From Carposina sasakii (Eukaryota; Arthropoda; Insecta; Lepidoptera; Carposinidae), in the NCBI GenBank assembly GCA_014607495.2, contig CP053149.1:11358120-11422119 (forward strand): a stretch of DNA of 64,000 bases, given 5' to 3'. The notes below the pieces were generated by a model. It was given only the letters and a program-made list of their open reading frames with translations, did no database searches and was not told where the DNA came from. This document shows positions 10,958-22,074 of the stretch, piece after piece. The translations under genes were made by a program, and so were the position numbers. Every line of letters starts with the position of its first letter. The first letter of the stretch is position 1.

Positions 10958-12457
10958 TGTATAGTAAGGTAAGGTATGCTTAGATCTTTAAAAGTATAAC
11001 TCTCACGCGAACAAACTCGTGGGCGAGGGCTAGTTAAAAAATAAAATAAAACATACCGACGAATTGATAACCTCTCTTTTATTAAGTCGGCAAAAATGAA
11101 TAACGTCTCCTTTTGGCATCATCTCTTTCAGACCTTATTTACTTAGAAGACTTCGCCACAATGTATTGTAATTTGCGAGATCTTGTGTGTAAATAGGTAC
11201 GTAGGTACTTACAATATGCACAATTACCTAATGGGTTGGTCGTAGTTACATACTTATATGCCTAGTAAACAAAAAACCCACTAAACCAAATACTTTCACC
11301 TATGTAGGTAGGTATGTACCTACGTATCTATCTAGGCTTATCCGTCTCAGTTTTCGTACCAAGTGGTACCACTCAAATCATAATTAAGAATTTCGTGAAA
11401 AACTGGCACCATGCATTATGTGTGATACATATGATAGACAGACAGAAGTAAGATAATGTACAAAGGCGAGCTTATCTTCACAAGAGATTTCTTCCAGTCA
11501 ACCAGTTAAAATTATGTGATTTGGTGCACAACCAATATCCCTTTAACTACTCTTTTTATATTTACAATATATTTTTTATTTGTTAGGTAGGTTGTTTCTT
11601 TGCACCCAACTGACTCCAGAAAAGTTGAGATTTGCTGGTAAGCACCTACCTAATTTACGTTGTCGTTTAGCTACTTATAATAATCAGTACCTTGTACCTT
11701 TGTACTTCGTAAGTAAGTAAGTACTTAGCCGTATGTCCGGTCCCAAGTGGTGCTTGCCAATTTCTTGATTTTAAATCTAATACATCTGTATCAACAAAGT
11801 CATCTTTAACTATAATGGGGTAGTTTCCTATGGTTGAATCTTAATAACATCTTATTCTTATCAGAATAAATAATCAAAATCATACCTATCTGTAAAATTA
11901 CAATTTGGTTATGGGTCCGAATGAGGTAGTGATAAGCCTTCAAAGTTTAGTGGACAAGTTCATTTTTCAAATGTGAAATTAATTGAAAATTACAACATCA
12001 CATGTCATTTACAGCAACTTTTATTTAGTGACCATATTTATAAACGCAACATTTAATATAGCTGTAGAATAAAAGTTCATTTACGCGCATACAAGTTGCT
12101 TAAAGAGTGACGTCACATCGTGGTAGCCGTTTGTATGGAGCGTTTTTTGGCAAGATTGTGATTTTGAAATCGTTATATCCCGGAAAGTTTTCACGCTAGC
12201 GAAGTTTTTCTTTCGCAAAGTTTCTTTTATTTTATGATCTTTCGATATAAATACAAATAAAAAACTGTAAACGACCCTATTATCACTTATTTTTGAAGTC
12301 GGTGCCAGCCTAGGTAAGGTAGTCTGTTGTGTTGATGGACGCGCACGGCTGGCAAAGCCACACACAGGGCAAAATACAATACGGTACGGTGTACCTACAA
12401 AACAATGTTTGGCTGGCACCGACTCCAAAAAATAAGTTATAATTGTAAATCTACACT
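10958..12457. other. Intergenic AT-rich DNA
   Basis: No gene seen. Contains a fragment ending GATAACCTCTCTTTTATTAAGTCGG (11062-11086) shared with 27950-27990, the diverged repeat at 11860-12065, and a 13-bp inverted pair GTCGGTGCCAGCC (12299 and 12411) bounding a GC-richer segment. Confidence 0.4.
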
Positions 12458-12461
12458 AATA

Positions 12462-12740
12462 TGTTATCACTTCCAAGAAACGTAATGAAAACACTGTGTT
12501 CTTTCTAATGGTATAATTACTATATAATTGCTTCTCCAAAAGTTACACTAATTTACACTTTTTTTCTGAGCGTCCGCTCGACACCGCTCATTGACCGAGA
12601 ATGTGCTTGCCGCCAAAACCCCATCCCTGACATTCGTTCTCCTCGGACGTTGCTATGGCGGGCGGACCTTATGTCACCAGAATGGTCAGTGCAGCTACTT
12701 TTTACTTGAAATTAACCTCGAAAAATAATCAAACCTTACA
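12462..12740 (-). repeat. 3' LTR of the gypsy element
   Basis: Reads as identical to 19831-20109 across 279 bp. In element orientation it starts TGTAAGGTTTG and ends GTGATAACA. The adjacent purine-rich GGATGGTCGAG, just inside the element, is a weak candidate polypurine tract. Confidence 0.9.
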
Positions 12741-13149
12741 CTCGACCATCCTGATGACGTGCGTGTCCCCAAGCACGTGTCCGGTGAAACCAAAACCTTA
12801 CACTCGGCATTTGTGGACATACTTAGTGAATAAGCGGTGAAACTCATTTTACCTAATACATAGATAATCTAATATTTCAAAAAATAAAAAATATATTTAT
12901 AATTCCTAATAATAGTAATATTGAATATATTAATAATATATCTACTTAACCTTTACATATTCGAATTATCATTACATTTAAATGTGTAATAGCTGTGTAT
13001 ACTTAATAATTAACCTGTTCATACTTTTAAATACTTTCTAATTTATAAATTTAATTAGCTCAATAACATAATATACATCCAATATATACATTTGCATCGA
13101 ATACATTTAGGTAACCTACTTATACATTTGTAGTCTTTTTAATTTATAT

Positions 13150-13965
13150 AACATAGTGGCCCGCCCTCGCTTCGCTTCGGTACATATCAATACATAGATA
13201 CAACTTTATATGTAGGTACAGCGGTTTTCGTTTAAATTTGGAACTCCCGTTGGTCCCCTTCCCGTGGGAATTTCGGGAAATCCGTTCTTAGAGCTTCCTT
13301 GTAGCCCTAATCCGATTTCAGCTTCGTATAAATAGCTGTTTTCGTAAAAAAATTAAATTCCCGTAACTCCCCTTCCCATAGGAATTTCGGGAAATCCGTT
13401 CTTAGTGCTCCCTCGCAGTCCCTAATGAACATACAGGTCCAATTTCAAATTCATATGTATCGCAGTTGTCGTAAAAAAAATGAATTCCCGTTTGTCCCCT
13501 TCCCGTGGGAATATCGGGAAATCCGTTTGAATTCCCATTTGTCCCCTTCCCTTGGGAATTTCGGGAAATCCGTTTTTAGTCCTTCCTCGTTGTCCCCAAT
13601 GAACATATATGCCCGATTTCAGCTTCATATGTATAGCGGTTCTCATAAAAATTATGAATTCCCGTTAGTCCCCTTCCCGTGGGAATTTCGGGAAATCCGT
13701 TTTTAGTCCTTCCTCGTTGTCCCCAATGAACATATATGCCCGATTTCAGCTTCATATGTATAGCGGTTTTCGTAAAAAATATTAAATTCCCGTTGGTCGC
13801 CTTCCCGTGGGAATATCGGGAAATTCTTATAGCCTATGTTCATCCAGGTCCAATAAGGATTCTAACGGTGAAAGAATTTTTGAAATCGGTCCAGTAGTTT
13901 CGGAGCCTATTCATTACAACCAAACAAACAAAGTTTTCCTCTTTATAATATTAGTATAGACAATC
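13150..13965 (+). repeat. Interspersed repeat with tandem units of about 115 bp, inside the retrotransposon
   Basis: Opens with TAGTGGCCCGCCCTCGCTTC, then repeats a unit built around CCTTCCCGTGGGAATTTCGG at least five times, and closes with CCTCTTTATAATATTAGTAT. The same family lies in the opposite orientation just outside the retrotransposon at 20110-21078. Confidence 0.75.
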
Positions 13966-14211
13966 AATTGAATGACTAATTTTACACTTTAGCTTATTTA
14001 TCCATATACGTCCATATGTTCATTTCTTTCAATAATCATCTAATTTATAAGTTTCATATTTAAATAACAAGTTTAATAAAGAACACATAAACCATACAAT
14101 ATCTTATTAACTAACAGGGTGATTAACCTTATTCTGAGCTATATAACGCCAATTGCTAGAGAACCAACTAGTTGTATTCAATTACCACTCCCATCAGCCG
14201 TGTAACCAAGT

Positions 14212-14372
14212 AATCGATTAACCAAGTAACTCAATAACCAAATATCCATGTAACCAAATATCCAAGTAACCAAATATCCAAGTAACCAAATATCCAAGTA
14301 ACCAAATATCCAAGTAACCAAATATCCAAGTAACCAAATATCCAAGTAACCAAATATCCAAGTAACCAAATA
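14212..14372. repeat. 16-bp minisatellite
   Basis: About ten tandem copies of AACCAAATATCCAAGT, the outer ones degenerate. It lies in the 3' non-coding part of the retrotransposon, and its translation produces long spurious frames. Confidence 0.9.
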
Positions 14373-14518
14373 ACCAGGGTAACCTATCCCATTTCCTTAG
14401 GGAGTCAGTTACATTACATTGATCCAATTTTCTTGCTCCAGGTCAAGCTAAGAACGCCAACCATTTCCGCGCCTTTTCACACTTGACCTGGAACAAAGAA
14501 CAACATAATTTGTAGCAA

Positions 14519-17500
14519 CTAATGTTCAGAATCGTCATCATCGTTTATATTATTAGAGACGTCCGCCATGTTTATCTGACTATCATCGTCATCGTCCATT
14601 TCTAGCGAAGCTATGTGAATCCACGGACGCATTCTATCGGCGGCAACAGTCGTTTTTCGCCTATTCTTCATCCCTTCATACCCGGGAATAGGAGCCACTT
14701 TATAACGATCGTTACCCAATACCTTTATTACTTTGAATGGGCCCTCGTATGAAGGCATGAGTTTAGTGCTCTGACCATTGTTTTGGAACATGACTTTGGT
14801 TATTTTTACTAACTCGCCGATTTTATAAGAACGCGCGGGGCGCCTGCCCTGATCATAACGTTGTTTTTGTTCGTTTTGAGCTTTATCAATCCGGCGCTTA
14901 ACCTCGGTACGAATGGAAGATAAGGACGATTCGTTTAGTTCTACGTTTGATACTTCATTTAATACTGGATTATATTCACTTGTCATTTCCGTTCCGAACA
15001 TAACTTCCGCTGGTGCCCTGCCTATCGTTTTCTGCACAGTATTATTTAATCCCCACTGGATTCTGCCGAGTTCGCGATCCCATTCCTTCTCATCCGTTCT
15101 AACACTCTGAGCTGTCAGTGAGTCAAGAATCGTTCTATTATATCTCTCGACTTGCCCATTTGACCTTGGACTGGCCACTGCATTTAACACATGTTTGATG
15201 CCCCGGTCCAAACAGAATCGTCGAAACGCATGAGAAGTGAAACAGGAACCTCGGTCACTAATAATTCGCTCGGGCGATCGAAAAGTGTCAAATATATCCT
15301 GTAGTGATCTAATCACATTCTGGGTATTGGTATTCTTGACGGGTCTAATAAACAAAAACTTCGTGAATGAGTCCACTATAGCCAGTATATGAGTATGACC
15401 TGTTTTTGATCTTACGAAGGGCCCAAGATGGTCTATATGCAGCGTATGGAAGGGTCTTTGAATTTTTTCGATTGGATGCAAAAGTCCTTCACGTGTAGTT
15501 GAAGTCTTTTTCGCATAGGCGCAATCAATACAAGCCTCCACATATTTTTTTGTAAACCTTTTCATCTTCGCAAACCAGTAATTCCTTTTAATCCTATCGA
15601 AAGTTTTCTCAAAGCCTACATGCCCTATGTCATCATGATTACGCTTGCATATTTGCCATCGTGCGCCCTTCGGGACTACCCATCTCAAACATTCCTTGTC
15701 GCCCCCCAAGCATCTATACAGCTTATTGTCTTTAAGGACGTAGTTACTCTTAATATGTTCGACACCTTTGGGATCTAAGTTACTATTTACAATATCACGA
15801 ATACGCAACAACTCCGAATCGCCCAATTGAAGTGTCAAAAGCCAATCTTCATTATTGATTGCCATTACCGAGGGGTATCGTTCAGGACAAATAGTTTCCG
15901 CATCAACCACCGCATTTCTAGATAAAGCGTCTACGTGTCCCATTTTAATTCCGGCCCTATAATCTATCGTGCACTCGAATTCTTGTAAGGCTAGCCACCA
16001 CCTGGCGATCCTTGGTATAAGATCGCGTTTTCCAAAAGTGGAGCGGAGTGCGCTGCAGTCAGTGACTATCCTAAACGGTTTCCCTAACAGATATACCCTA
16101 AGTTTTTTCAATGCACATACTACGGCTAGGGTTTCGAGTTCGTAGGAATGGAAGTTCCTCTCCTCCGGCGTAGTTTGGCGACTATAGTACACAACTGGAT
16201 GAAAGGAACTACCACTCCCCACTGGACGTTGGAGGAGAATTCCACCGACGCCTAACTTACTGGCGTCTGTGTGGAGTTCGGTCTCCCCGGAAGGATCGTA
16301 GATCGCTAGTACGGGTCTTTCGACTAGCTTGGTCTTTAAAGTTTCAAACGATTCCTTCTGATCCCTTCCCCACTCCCAGGTTGCGTTCTTCTTAAGCAAT
16401 CTTGTAATTGGCTGAGCTAGTTGTGCGAAACCCTGGATAAATTTCCTAAAATAACTTACTAGGCCTAGAAATTGCCGAGCGTTATGTACATTTTCAGGTT
16501 GCGGAAAATCGATTACACTTTGAATTTTAACTTTACCCGGCCGCATACCCGCAGCACTAATTTCGACACCAAGGTAAGTAATTTCGTTTTGTAGGAAACT
16601 GCACTTAGAAAAGTTAAGCTTTAGATTAGCCTTTTTTAATAGTAAAAGAACCTCCTCTAACCTCTCCATGCATTCAGCGGGGGATTTGCCAAAAATTAAT
16701 AAATCGTCTATGTACACTGTAGCCTTATTGAATCTGGCCGAGCCCAGAACATGATTCATCATGCGCTGGAATACTGCTGGTGCGTTTGCCAGGCCGAACG
16801 GCATACGATTATACTCGTACTGTCCGTCCGGCGTGACGAACGCAGTCAGATGTCTGCTACTTTCCGCGATTGGTACTTGGTAATACCCAGACATCAGGTC
16901 CAGCGTGATGAACCATGCTTGGCCAGCCAGCCTAGCAATCTCATCTTCTATTACAGGTATAGGGTAACGTTCCTTCATAGTAATCGAATTCAATAATCGG
17001 TAATCTACGCAAAGCCTGACACCGCCCTCTTTCTTTTTTACTAGGATTATCGGACTGGCGTAGTGTGAAACCGATTCTCTAATGATACCTGCCTGTAACA
17101 TCTCATCTACCATGGTGCGGACCTTCTCGCGTTCATGGTACGACAGTCTGTAAGGGCGATATACGACCGGTCGGTCACTACTCAGTTCTATCTTCATTTC
17201 AGTCGTATTTGTGCAACCTAAACTAGCTAGATCGTACGCAAAACATTCCTCGTGACGCTTGAGAAGTTCGATCAAGGTGATCCTATCGTTCTCGGAAACG
17301 TTTGTACCTAGTTGAAGTTGTTTCTCATCTAAGAAATGTGTCGAAAACTCCTTTTTGTCGGTATGACTGCCATTATGTATTAACGATGCATCTACCTCCG
17401 ATAATTTATCTACTGCCTGCACATGTTCTGCTCGCGTAAATATGAAATTCTCTTGCAAACAACAAAATTTACTCGTAGAACAAGGAATAATCATTACAAA

Positions 17501-19333
17501 AAATCTACCTAGTCTCACTTCATATACTCCACCGCATACTACAAACTGGTCGTTAGGTTTCCCCACTACGTTAGTATTTAAAATCACACTACCGCTAAAA
17601 TCTGTCTCTGTAGCGGCCCGTACACTAGCTACCCCATAAATTACAGTATGTGCTAAAATTCTTGCAGGTTCTAATTTTTTTTCATCATGCAAATGAAAAT
17701 TCGGAAGCTCGCTGTCTACATGCAAAAATTGCAGTTTTCTTGCATCTTTGTATACCACTATATGTGACTGCTCGGAGTAAGTCTGTCCTACAAGCATGGG
17801 CTTTTCGAGGAGGTAGTTGCTTACGACTCTAGTCATTACGGTGGCAGTCACACCGTCAATTGTCACGGTTAACTCTATAGAACCTATTGATTTTACGAGA
17901 TTATTTCCGAAACCCTTCATCGTTAAAGGGGCATGATCGTGTTCGAGCCCAAGGCTCCCGAAATCGGATTCGCGTATTAATGTTACCTCGCTGCCAAGGT
18001 CGATAAAGGCCTCCAGTGTCACACCATTAACGTTTATGGGTTTTATGAACTTGTTACACGGCTTTGATGGTTCAGGAACCGCTATGCGCATGGCCTTAGC
18101 TACAGTATCGACCTTTGGTAACCCGGCCTCTGACTTTTGTCTACACATTTCAGGCTTATGTCCTATCTTTTGACATATACTACATTTGACTAGAGGTTTA
18201 GGACACCGTGAGAAAATGTGGCCTTTTTCCTTGCAGTTATAGCAAAATATATTAGGATTTACCTTCGAGATACCCACAGTTTTATTATAAGCTTTATCGT
18301 CTCCCCCGTTTACATTTCTATCTCTATACAAAGGATATTGAACAGATGGTTCTTTATTACTACTCAACAAAAACTTAAGTAATTGATCGGGTTCCTCACA
18401 ACGTAACGCTAACGCACTCGACCGCATTGTTCTATCTACGATCCCGTGAATGAGGCAATCCACGGCTCGCCTACCAGTGATTTCACATTGGTTGAGTAGC
18501 GCTAACTTTTCATAAAAGTAGTTTTCAATAGGTTCTTGATGCTTGCTTTTTCGCTTTAACATATCTTCTAATAGTTGTCCATAGTTTTGTTCTGACGGGA
18601 AGGCACTAAGCAACTTAGCTTGCCACTCATCCCATGTGAATAAAATAGTGCTAAGACTCTCATACCATTTCTTAGCTAATCCCGTTAATTTCTGCATAGC
18701 AAAGTGTATCACAGTCTTCTCGTCCCAACCGTAAACCTTAGAACATTCATTAACTTTCTTTAACCATACGTCTATACGTTGATTCTTTTCAGAGGGATTA
18801 AATTCTGGAATAATGTTTTTGTGGTCGATGCTTCTATTAATCGAAATTGGGTTCTGGTTTGGCGGTTGAGACGGTAAGACGTCCTTAATGGACTTAATAA
18901 TTTCAACAATATCTCTAGATGAAAAAGTAGGAGTACATGACCTTTTTAGGCGTCGATCGATGCTCGTGGAGTCCCTTGGTGCTCTGTCACGCCTTGTTCG
19001 GACATCCGATTCGCGGCTGCGACTTCGGGGCTCATGGTGGACCCCCGACCTCGACGTCCGACTTCTGCTGCGACGCCTACGGTTGCGCGGTGAGCTGGGG
19101 CGTTCGCTTCGCCGGGACCGTTGATCAGCGTCACGATCCTTTTGCAGCTCTTCTTCCATCTGTCTAATCCGCTCCTGTTCTCTTCTTAACGCGAGCTCCC
19201 GTTCCAAAAGTCGACAGCTACGGCTACTACTGCGTCTTCTTAATCGAGCACTCGCATCGCTACGTTTGGAACGGGACCGCTCCCGCCTAGGCGTTTCCAA
19301 GCTGCGGTTTCCATTCCCACTTTTATTCTCCAT
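14519..19333 (-). CDS. Gypsy gag-pol polyprotein
   Basis: A single 1604-codon frame, ATG at 19333 and stop at 14519; an upstream in-frame ATG at 19405 is less likely because it adds a hydrophobic leader before MENKSG. The N-terminus (about 10-135) is rich in Arg/Ser dipeptides, followed by a capsid-like gag region. Two zinc knuckles, CYNCKEKGHIFSRC and CSICQKIGHKPEMC, lie near 364-397. The aspartic protease has FIDLGSEVTLI near 445, so the usual D(S/T)G reads DLG. Next come reverse transcriptase with YIDD, RNase H with HTDAS, and integrase with an HHCC finger, the DDE core (SDRGSCF, NGQVERYNR) and a C-terminal GPF-type module (YEGPF). The order PR-RT-RH-IN is that of Ty3/gypsy. No frameshift between gag and pol, so one polyprotein is expected. 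Confidence 0.95.
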   Translation of the reverse strand: MENKSGNGNRSLETPRRERSRSKRSDASARLRRRSSSRSCRLLERELALRREQERIRQMEEELQKDRDADQRSRRSERPSSPRNRRRRSRSRTSRSGVHHEPRSRSRESDVRTRRDRAPRDSTSIDRRLKRSCTPTFSSRDIVEIIKSIKDVLPSQPPNQNPISINRSIDHKNIIPEFNPSEKNQRIDVWLKKVNECSKVYGWDEKTVIHFAMQKLTGLAKKWYESLSTILFTWDEWQAKLLSAFPSEQNYGQLLEDMLKRKSKHQEPIENYFYEKLALLNQCEITGRRAVDCLIHGIVDRTMRSSALALRCEEPDQLLKFLLSSNKEPSVQYPLYRDRNVNGGDDKAYNKTVGISKVNPNIFCYNCKEKGHIFSRCPKPLVKCSICQKIGHKPEMCRQKSEAGLPKVDTVAKAMRIAVPEPSKPCNKFIKPINVNGVTLEAFIDLGSEVTLIRESDFGSLGLEHDHAPLTMKGFGNNLVKSIGSIELTVTIDGVTATVMTRVVSNYLLEKPMLVGQTYSEQSHIVVYKDARKLQFLHVDSELPNFHLHDEKKLEPARILAHTVIYGVASVRAATETDFSGSVILNTNVVGKPNDQFVVCGGVYEVRLGRFFVMIIPCSTSKFCCLQENFIFTRAEHVQAVDKLSEVDASLIHNGSHTDKKEFSTHFLDEKQLQLGTNVSENDRITLIELLKRHEECFAYDLASLGCTNTTEMKIELSSDRPVVYRPYRLSYHEREKVRTMVDEMLQAGIIRESVSHYASPIILVKKKEGGVRLCVDYRLLNSITMKERYPIPVIEDEIARLAGQAWFITLDLMSGYYQVPIAESSRHLTAFVTPDGQYEYNRMPFGLANAPAVFQRMMNHVLGSARFNKATVYIDDLLIFGKSPAECMERLEEVLLLLKKANLKLNFSKCSFLQNEITYLGVEISAAGMRPGKVKIQSVIDFPQPENVHNARQFLGLVSYFRKFIQGFAQLAQPITRLLKKNATWEWGRDQKESFETLKTKLVERPVLAIYDPSGETELHTDASKLGVGGILLQRPVGSGSSFHPVVYYSRQTTPEERNFHSYELETLAVVCALKKLRVYLLGKPFRIVTDCSALRSTFGKRDLIPRIARWWLALQEFECTIDYRAGIKMGHVDALSRNAVVDAETICPERYPSVMAINNEDWLLTLQLGDSELLRIRDIVNSNLDPKGVEHIKSNYVLKDNKLYRCLGGDKECLRWVVPKGARWQICKRNHDDIGHVGFEKTFDRIKRNYWFAKMKRFTKKYVEACIDCAYAKKTSTTREGLLHPIEKIQRPFHTLHIDHLGPFVRSKTGHTHILAIVDSFTKFLFIRPVKNTNTQNVIRSLQDIFDTFRSPERIISDRGSCFTSHAFRRFCLDRGIKHVLNAVASPRSNGQVERYNRTILDSLTAQSVRTDEKEWDRELGRIQWGLNNTVQKTIGRAPAEVMFGTEMTSEYNPVLNEVSNVELNESSLSSIRTEVKRRIDKAQNEQKQRYDQGRRPARSYKIGELVKITKVMFQNNGQSTKLMPSYEGPFKVIKVLGNDRYKVAPIPGYEGMKNRRKTTVAADRMRPWIHIASLEMDDDDDSQINMADVSNNINDDDDSEH

Positions 19334-19830
19334 TATCTGAAAACTCGCCCCATAAATAATATGAGTAAGCATATACTTAAAAGCACAAAAAGAAAGAAAA
19401 TACAAAATGAAATACCAGATTGACGTTTTATTATTAAATATCTCGGTAAAACGGTAAGCCGTACAGCAAAACTGATGAAATCTTTACCCCCTTACACGCC
19501 ACGTGCGGGGCAGACAGTACATTTCCCATAACCAAATTTACTTAAGGGAAGGTAATTTTTTTTTATTCGAAAAATTCTTAAACTGCAACAATGCTATCAA
19601 CCGTTTATATTCAAAATAATGTTGGACCTACTAATACTACTGTCAATTACTACATTAATTCCCATACAAATATATTGTTCAACAGTTTTAGTTTATTAAG
19701 AAAATTGCTAGCATTAACTGGTTTCAGAAAAACTTATAACCGACAAATTCGATTAACCGAAAATATGTGGGTACTAAAATTTTAAATGTAGGCGATTACT
19801 TACAGAGTTTCGTTATCCCACTGGCTGACT
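19334..19830 (-). other. 5' leader of the gypsy element
   Basis: Non-coding in element orientation. Immediately inside the 5' LTR it reads AGTCAGCCAGTGGGATAACG. The primer-binding site should lie here, with TGGGATAACG a possible tRNA 3'-end complement, but I cannot assign the tRNA. Confidence 0.5.
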
Positions 19831-20109
19831 TGTTATCACTTCCAAGAAACGTAATGAAAACACTGTGTTCTTTCTAATGGTATAATTACTATATAATTGC
19901 TTCTCCAAAAGTTACACTAATTTACACTTTTTTTCTGAGCGTCCGCTCGACACCGCTCATTGACCGAGAATGTGCTTGCCGCCAAAACCCCATCCCTGAC
20001 ATTCGTTCTCCTCGGACGTTGCTATGGCGGGCGGACCTTATGTCACCAGAATGGTCAGTGCAGCTACTTTTTACTTGAAATTAACCTCGAAAAATAATCA
20101 AACCTTACA
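19831..20109 (-). repeat. 5' LTR of the gypsy element
   Basis: 279 bp, reading the same as the 3' LTR at 12462-12740. It should contain the promoter and transcription start of the element. Confidence 0.9.
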
Positions 20110-21078
20110 AATATTATAAAGAGGAAAACTTTGTTTGTTTGGTTGTAATGAATAGGCTCAAAAACTACTGGACCGATTTTAAAAATTCTTTCACCGTTAG
20201 AATCCTTATAGGACCTGGATGAACATAGGCTATAAGAATTTCCCGATATTCCCACGGGAAGGCGACAAACGGGAATTCTATATTTTTTACGAAAACCACT
20301 ATACATATGAAGCTGAAATCGGGCATATATGTTCATTGGGGAGAGCAAGGGAGGACTAAAAACGGATTTCCCGAAATTCCCACGGGAAGGGGACAAACGG
20401 GAATTCATAATTTTTACGAAAACCGCTATACATATTAAGCTGAAATTGGGCATAGATGTTCATTAGGGACTGCAAGTAAGCACTAAGGACGAATTTCCCG
20501 AAATTCCCACGGGAAGGGGGCCAACGGGAATTAATTATTTTTTATGAAAACGGTTACACATATGAATCTTAAGTTGGGCATATTTGTTTATTTGGGACCC
20601 CGAGGAAGCACTAGGAACGGATTTCTCGAAACTCCCACGGGAAGGGGACAAACGGGAATTCATTTTTTTACAACAAGCGCGATACATATGAATTCGAAAT
20701 TAGACCTGTACGTTCATTAGGGACTGCGAGGGAGCGCTAAGAACGAATTTCCCGAAATTCCCACGGGAAGGGGACTAACGGGAATTCAATTTTTTTACAA
20801 AAACCGCTGTACATGTGAAGCTAAAATCGGAGACTGCGGGGAAGCACTAAGAATTGATTTCCCGAAATTCCCACGGGAAGGGACTGTCTGTGCGTTTGTG
20901 CACGCTAATCTCAGGAACGGCTTAACCGATTTCGGTGCAGTTTTCAGGAATATATTGTGACAGGTCCCACTTAACATATAGGCTACTTTTTATCCCGGGA
21001 AAATGTTTTTATCCCGGATAATTTCGACATTTTTTTTTCTGTAGTCCACGCGGACGGAGTCGCGGGCGTCCACTAGTA
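20110..21078 (-). repeat. Interspersed repeat with tandem 115-bp units, target of the LTR element
   Basis: Starts with the terminal AATATTATAAAGAGG and runs through six or so units containing GAATTTCCCGAAATTCCCAC to an end at GAGTCGCGGGCGTCCACTAG. The matching outermost bases (CTACACTAATA) lie across the retrotransposon at 12451-12461, so the LTR element inserted almost exactly in this repeat's end. A partial copy of the right half is at 47270-47505, and a scrap is at 33305-33380. Confidence 0.75.
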
Positions 21079-21120
21079 TTTAAATAATTATAGATATAAT
21101 ATGCAATAAACTAATATAAT

Positions 21121-21372
21121 ATGTCATCATCATCAGCCTATTGCAGTCCACTGCTGGACGTAGGACTCCCCCAGGGCACGCCACAAGTCTGCCATGGGGG
21201 GTATTTGCCCATAGTCACCATGCTGGGCATGCGGGTTGGTGACCGCAGTTTGTATTTTGAACTATGTTGTCAGCACGGGAGGCGCTTCTCCCGGAAACCC
21301 TTAATCGCCTCGTACGATACCCATGGGCAGACATGGGGTGGTACGAATTCTACTCTGCCGGCACCACGCGGC
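21121..21372 (-). repeat. RTE-like LINE 3'-end fragment
   Basis: Contains CTATTGCAGTCCACTGCTGG and, toward the right, CTCTGCCGGCACCACGCGG. Read on the minus strand it ends with the C-terminal tail QQWTAIG of an RTE-type polyprotein, followed by a trinucleotide tail (CATCATCAT on plus). Shorter relatives lie at 2041-2135 and 52865-52990. Confidence 0.6.
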
Positions 21373-22074
21373 CAATATAATATGTTTTATACAGAGGCGG
21401 CTGCTGACATTTTTAGATGGGTGTTCACTCTAGGGATGGTGCGTATTTACGCGACCTGGTTTTAAAACCAGGTTTTTACTTGGAAGTACGTAAACCAGGT
21501 ACGGGCCGAAATACGCGGAAGACTTTGAAGGTATTTGCCTTGCAAGTATCACAGTGATAGTTTGAATCCAAAATTAAACCTTAGGCTATATCTCTTAAGG
21601 TGTATAATCGCGCTAACTGAAAGAAAATACTTTCAATGTAAAAAAGTATTTTTTTTTTGCAAGCGACATTATAATACGCAGCCTTATTTAAATAAGGACT
21701 ATTTTTTTTTTTTTTTTTTTTATTTATTATGGGTTTGTCAACAATCACTACAATGTTCTTACTTATTAACTAGTGACATAAAATTTAAAACTAATTGCAG
21801 AATTATTTATAGACAAACACAGCATGCACAATTTTGAACCATAAATCAATTTAGTTATATCTTATAATGAATGCAGTTAAAACACGAAACAATACCAACC
21901 AAGACCAGCAACACTCAAGACTCAACAGCCAACTTCAATAACCGATCTCAAGAGATCTTTTGTATAATTCAGATTAAATTGTATAAATGTTGTCATACAA
22001 GATTTAAAATTAAGAAAAAGAAAAAAAATATTTAAAAAAGATTTTTAAAAAAAACCCGAGATTCTTTGTGATCT

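Larger units (their letters stand above)
12462..20109 (-). mobile_element. Full-length Ty3/gypsy LTR retrotransposon
   Basis: Two 279-bp LTRs, both starting TGTTATCACTTCC and ending AACCTTACA on the plus strand, flank the whole unit. AATA at 12458-12461 and at 20110-20113 is a 4-bp target duplication. The minus strand holds one open gag-pol frame. Downstream of gag-pol there is an unusually long non-coding stretch (12741-14518) that carries another repeat and a minisatellite. No envelope gene is seen. The LTRs read as identical, which points to a recent insertion. Confidence 0.93.

Noticed and set aside
12081..12428. 115-codon minus-strand frame
   Set aside because: Covers the GTCGGTGCCAGCC inverted repeat; no domain.
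14178..14427. Open frames on the minus strand rich in GYLDIW-like repeats
   Set aside because: They only translate the 16-bp minisatellite.
21121..21465. 114-codon plus-strand frame
   Set aside because: It is the antisense of a common RTE-end repeat and crosses into the hAT-like element.
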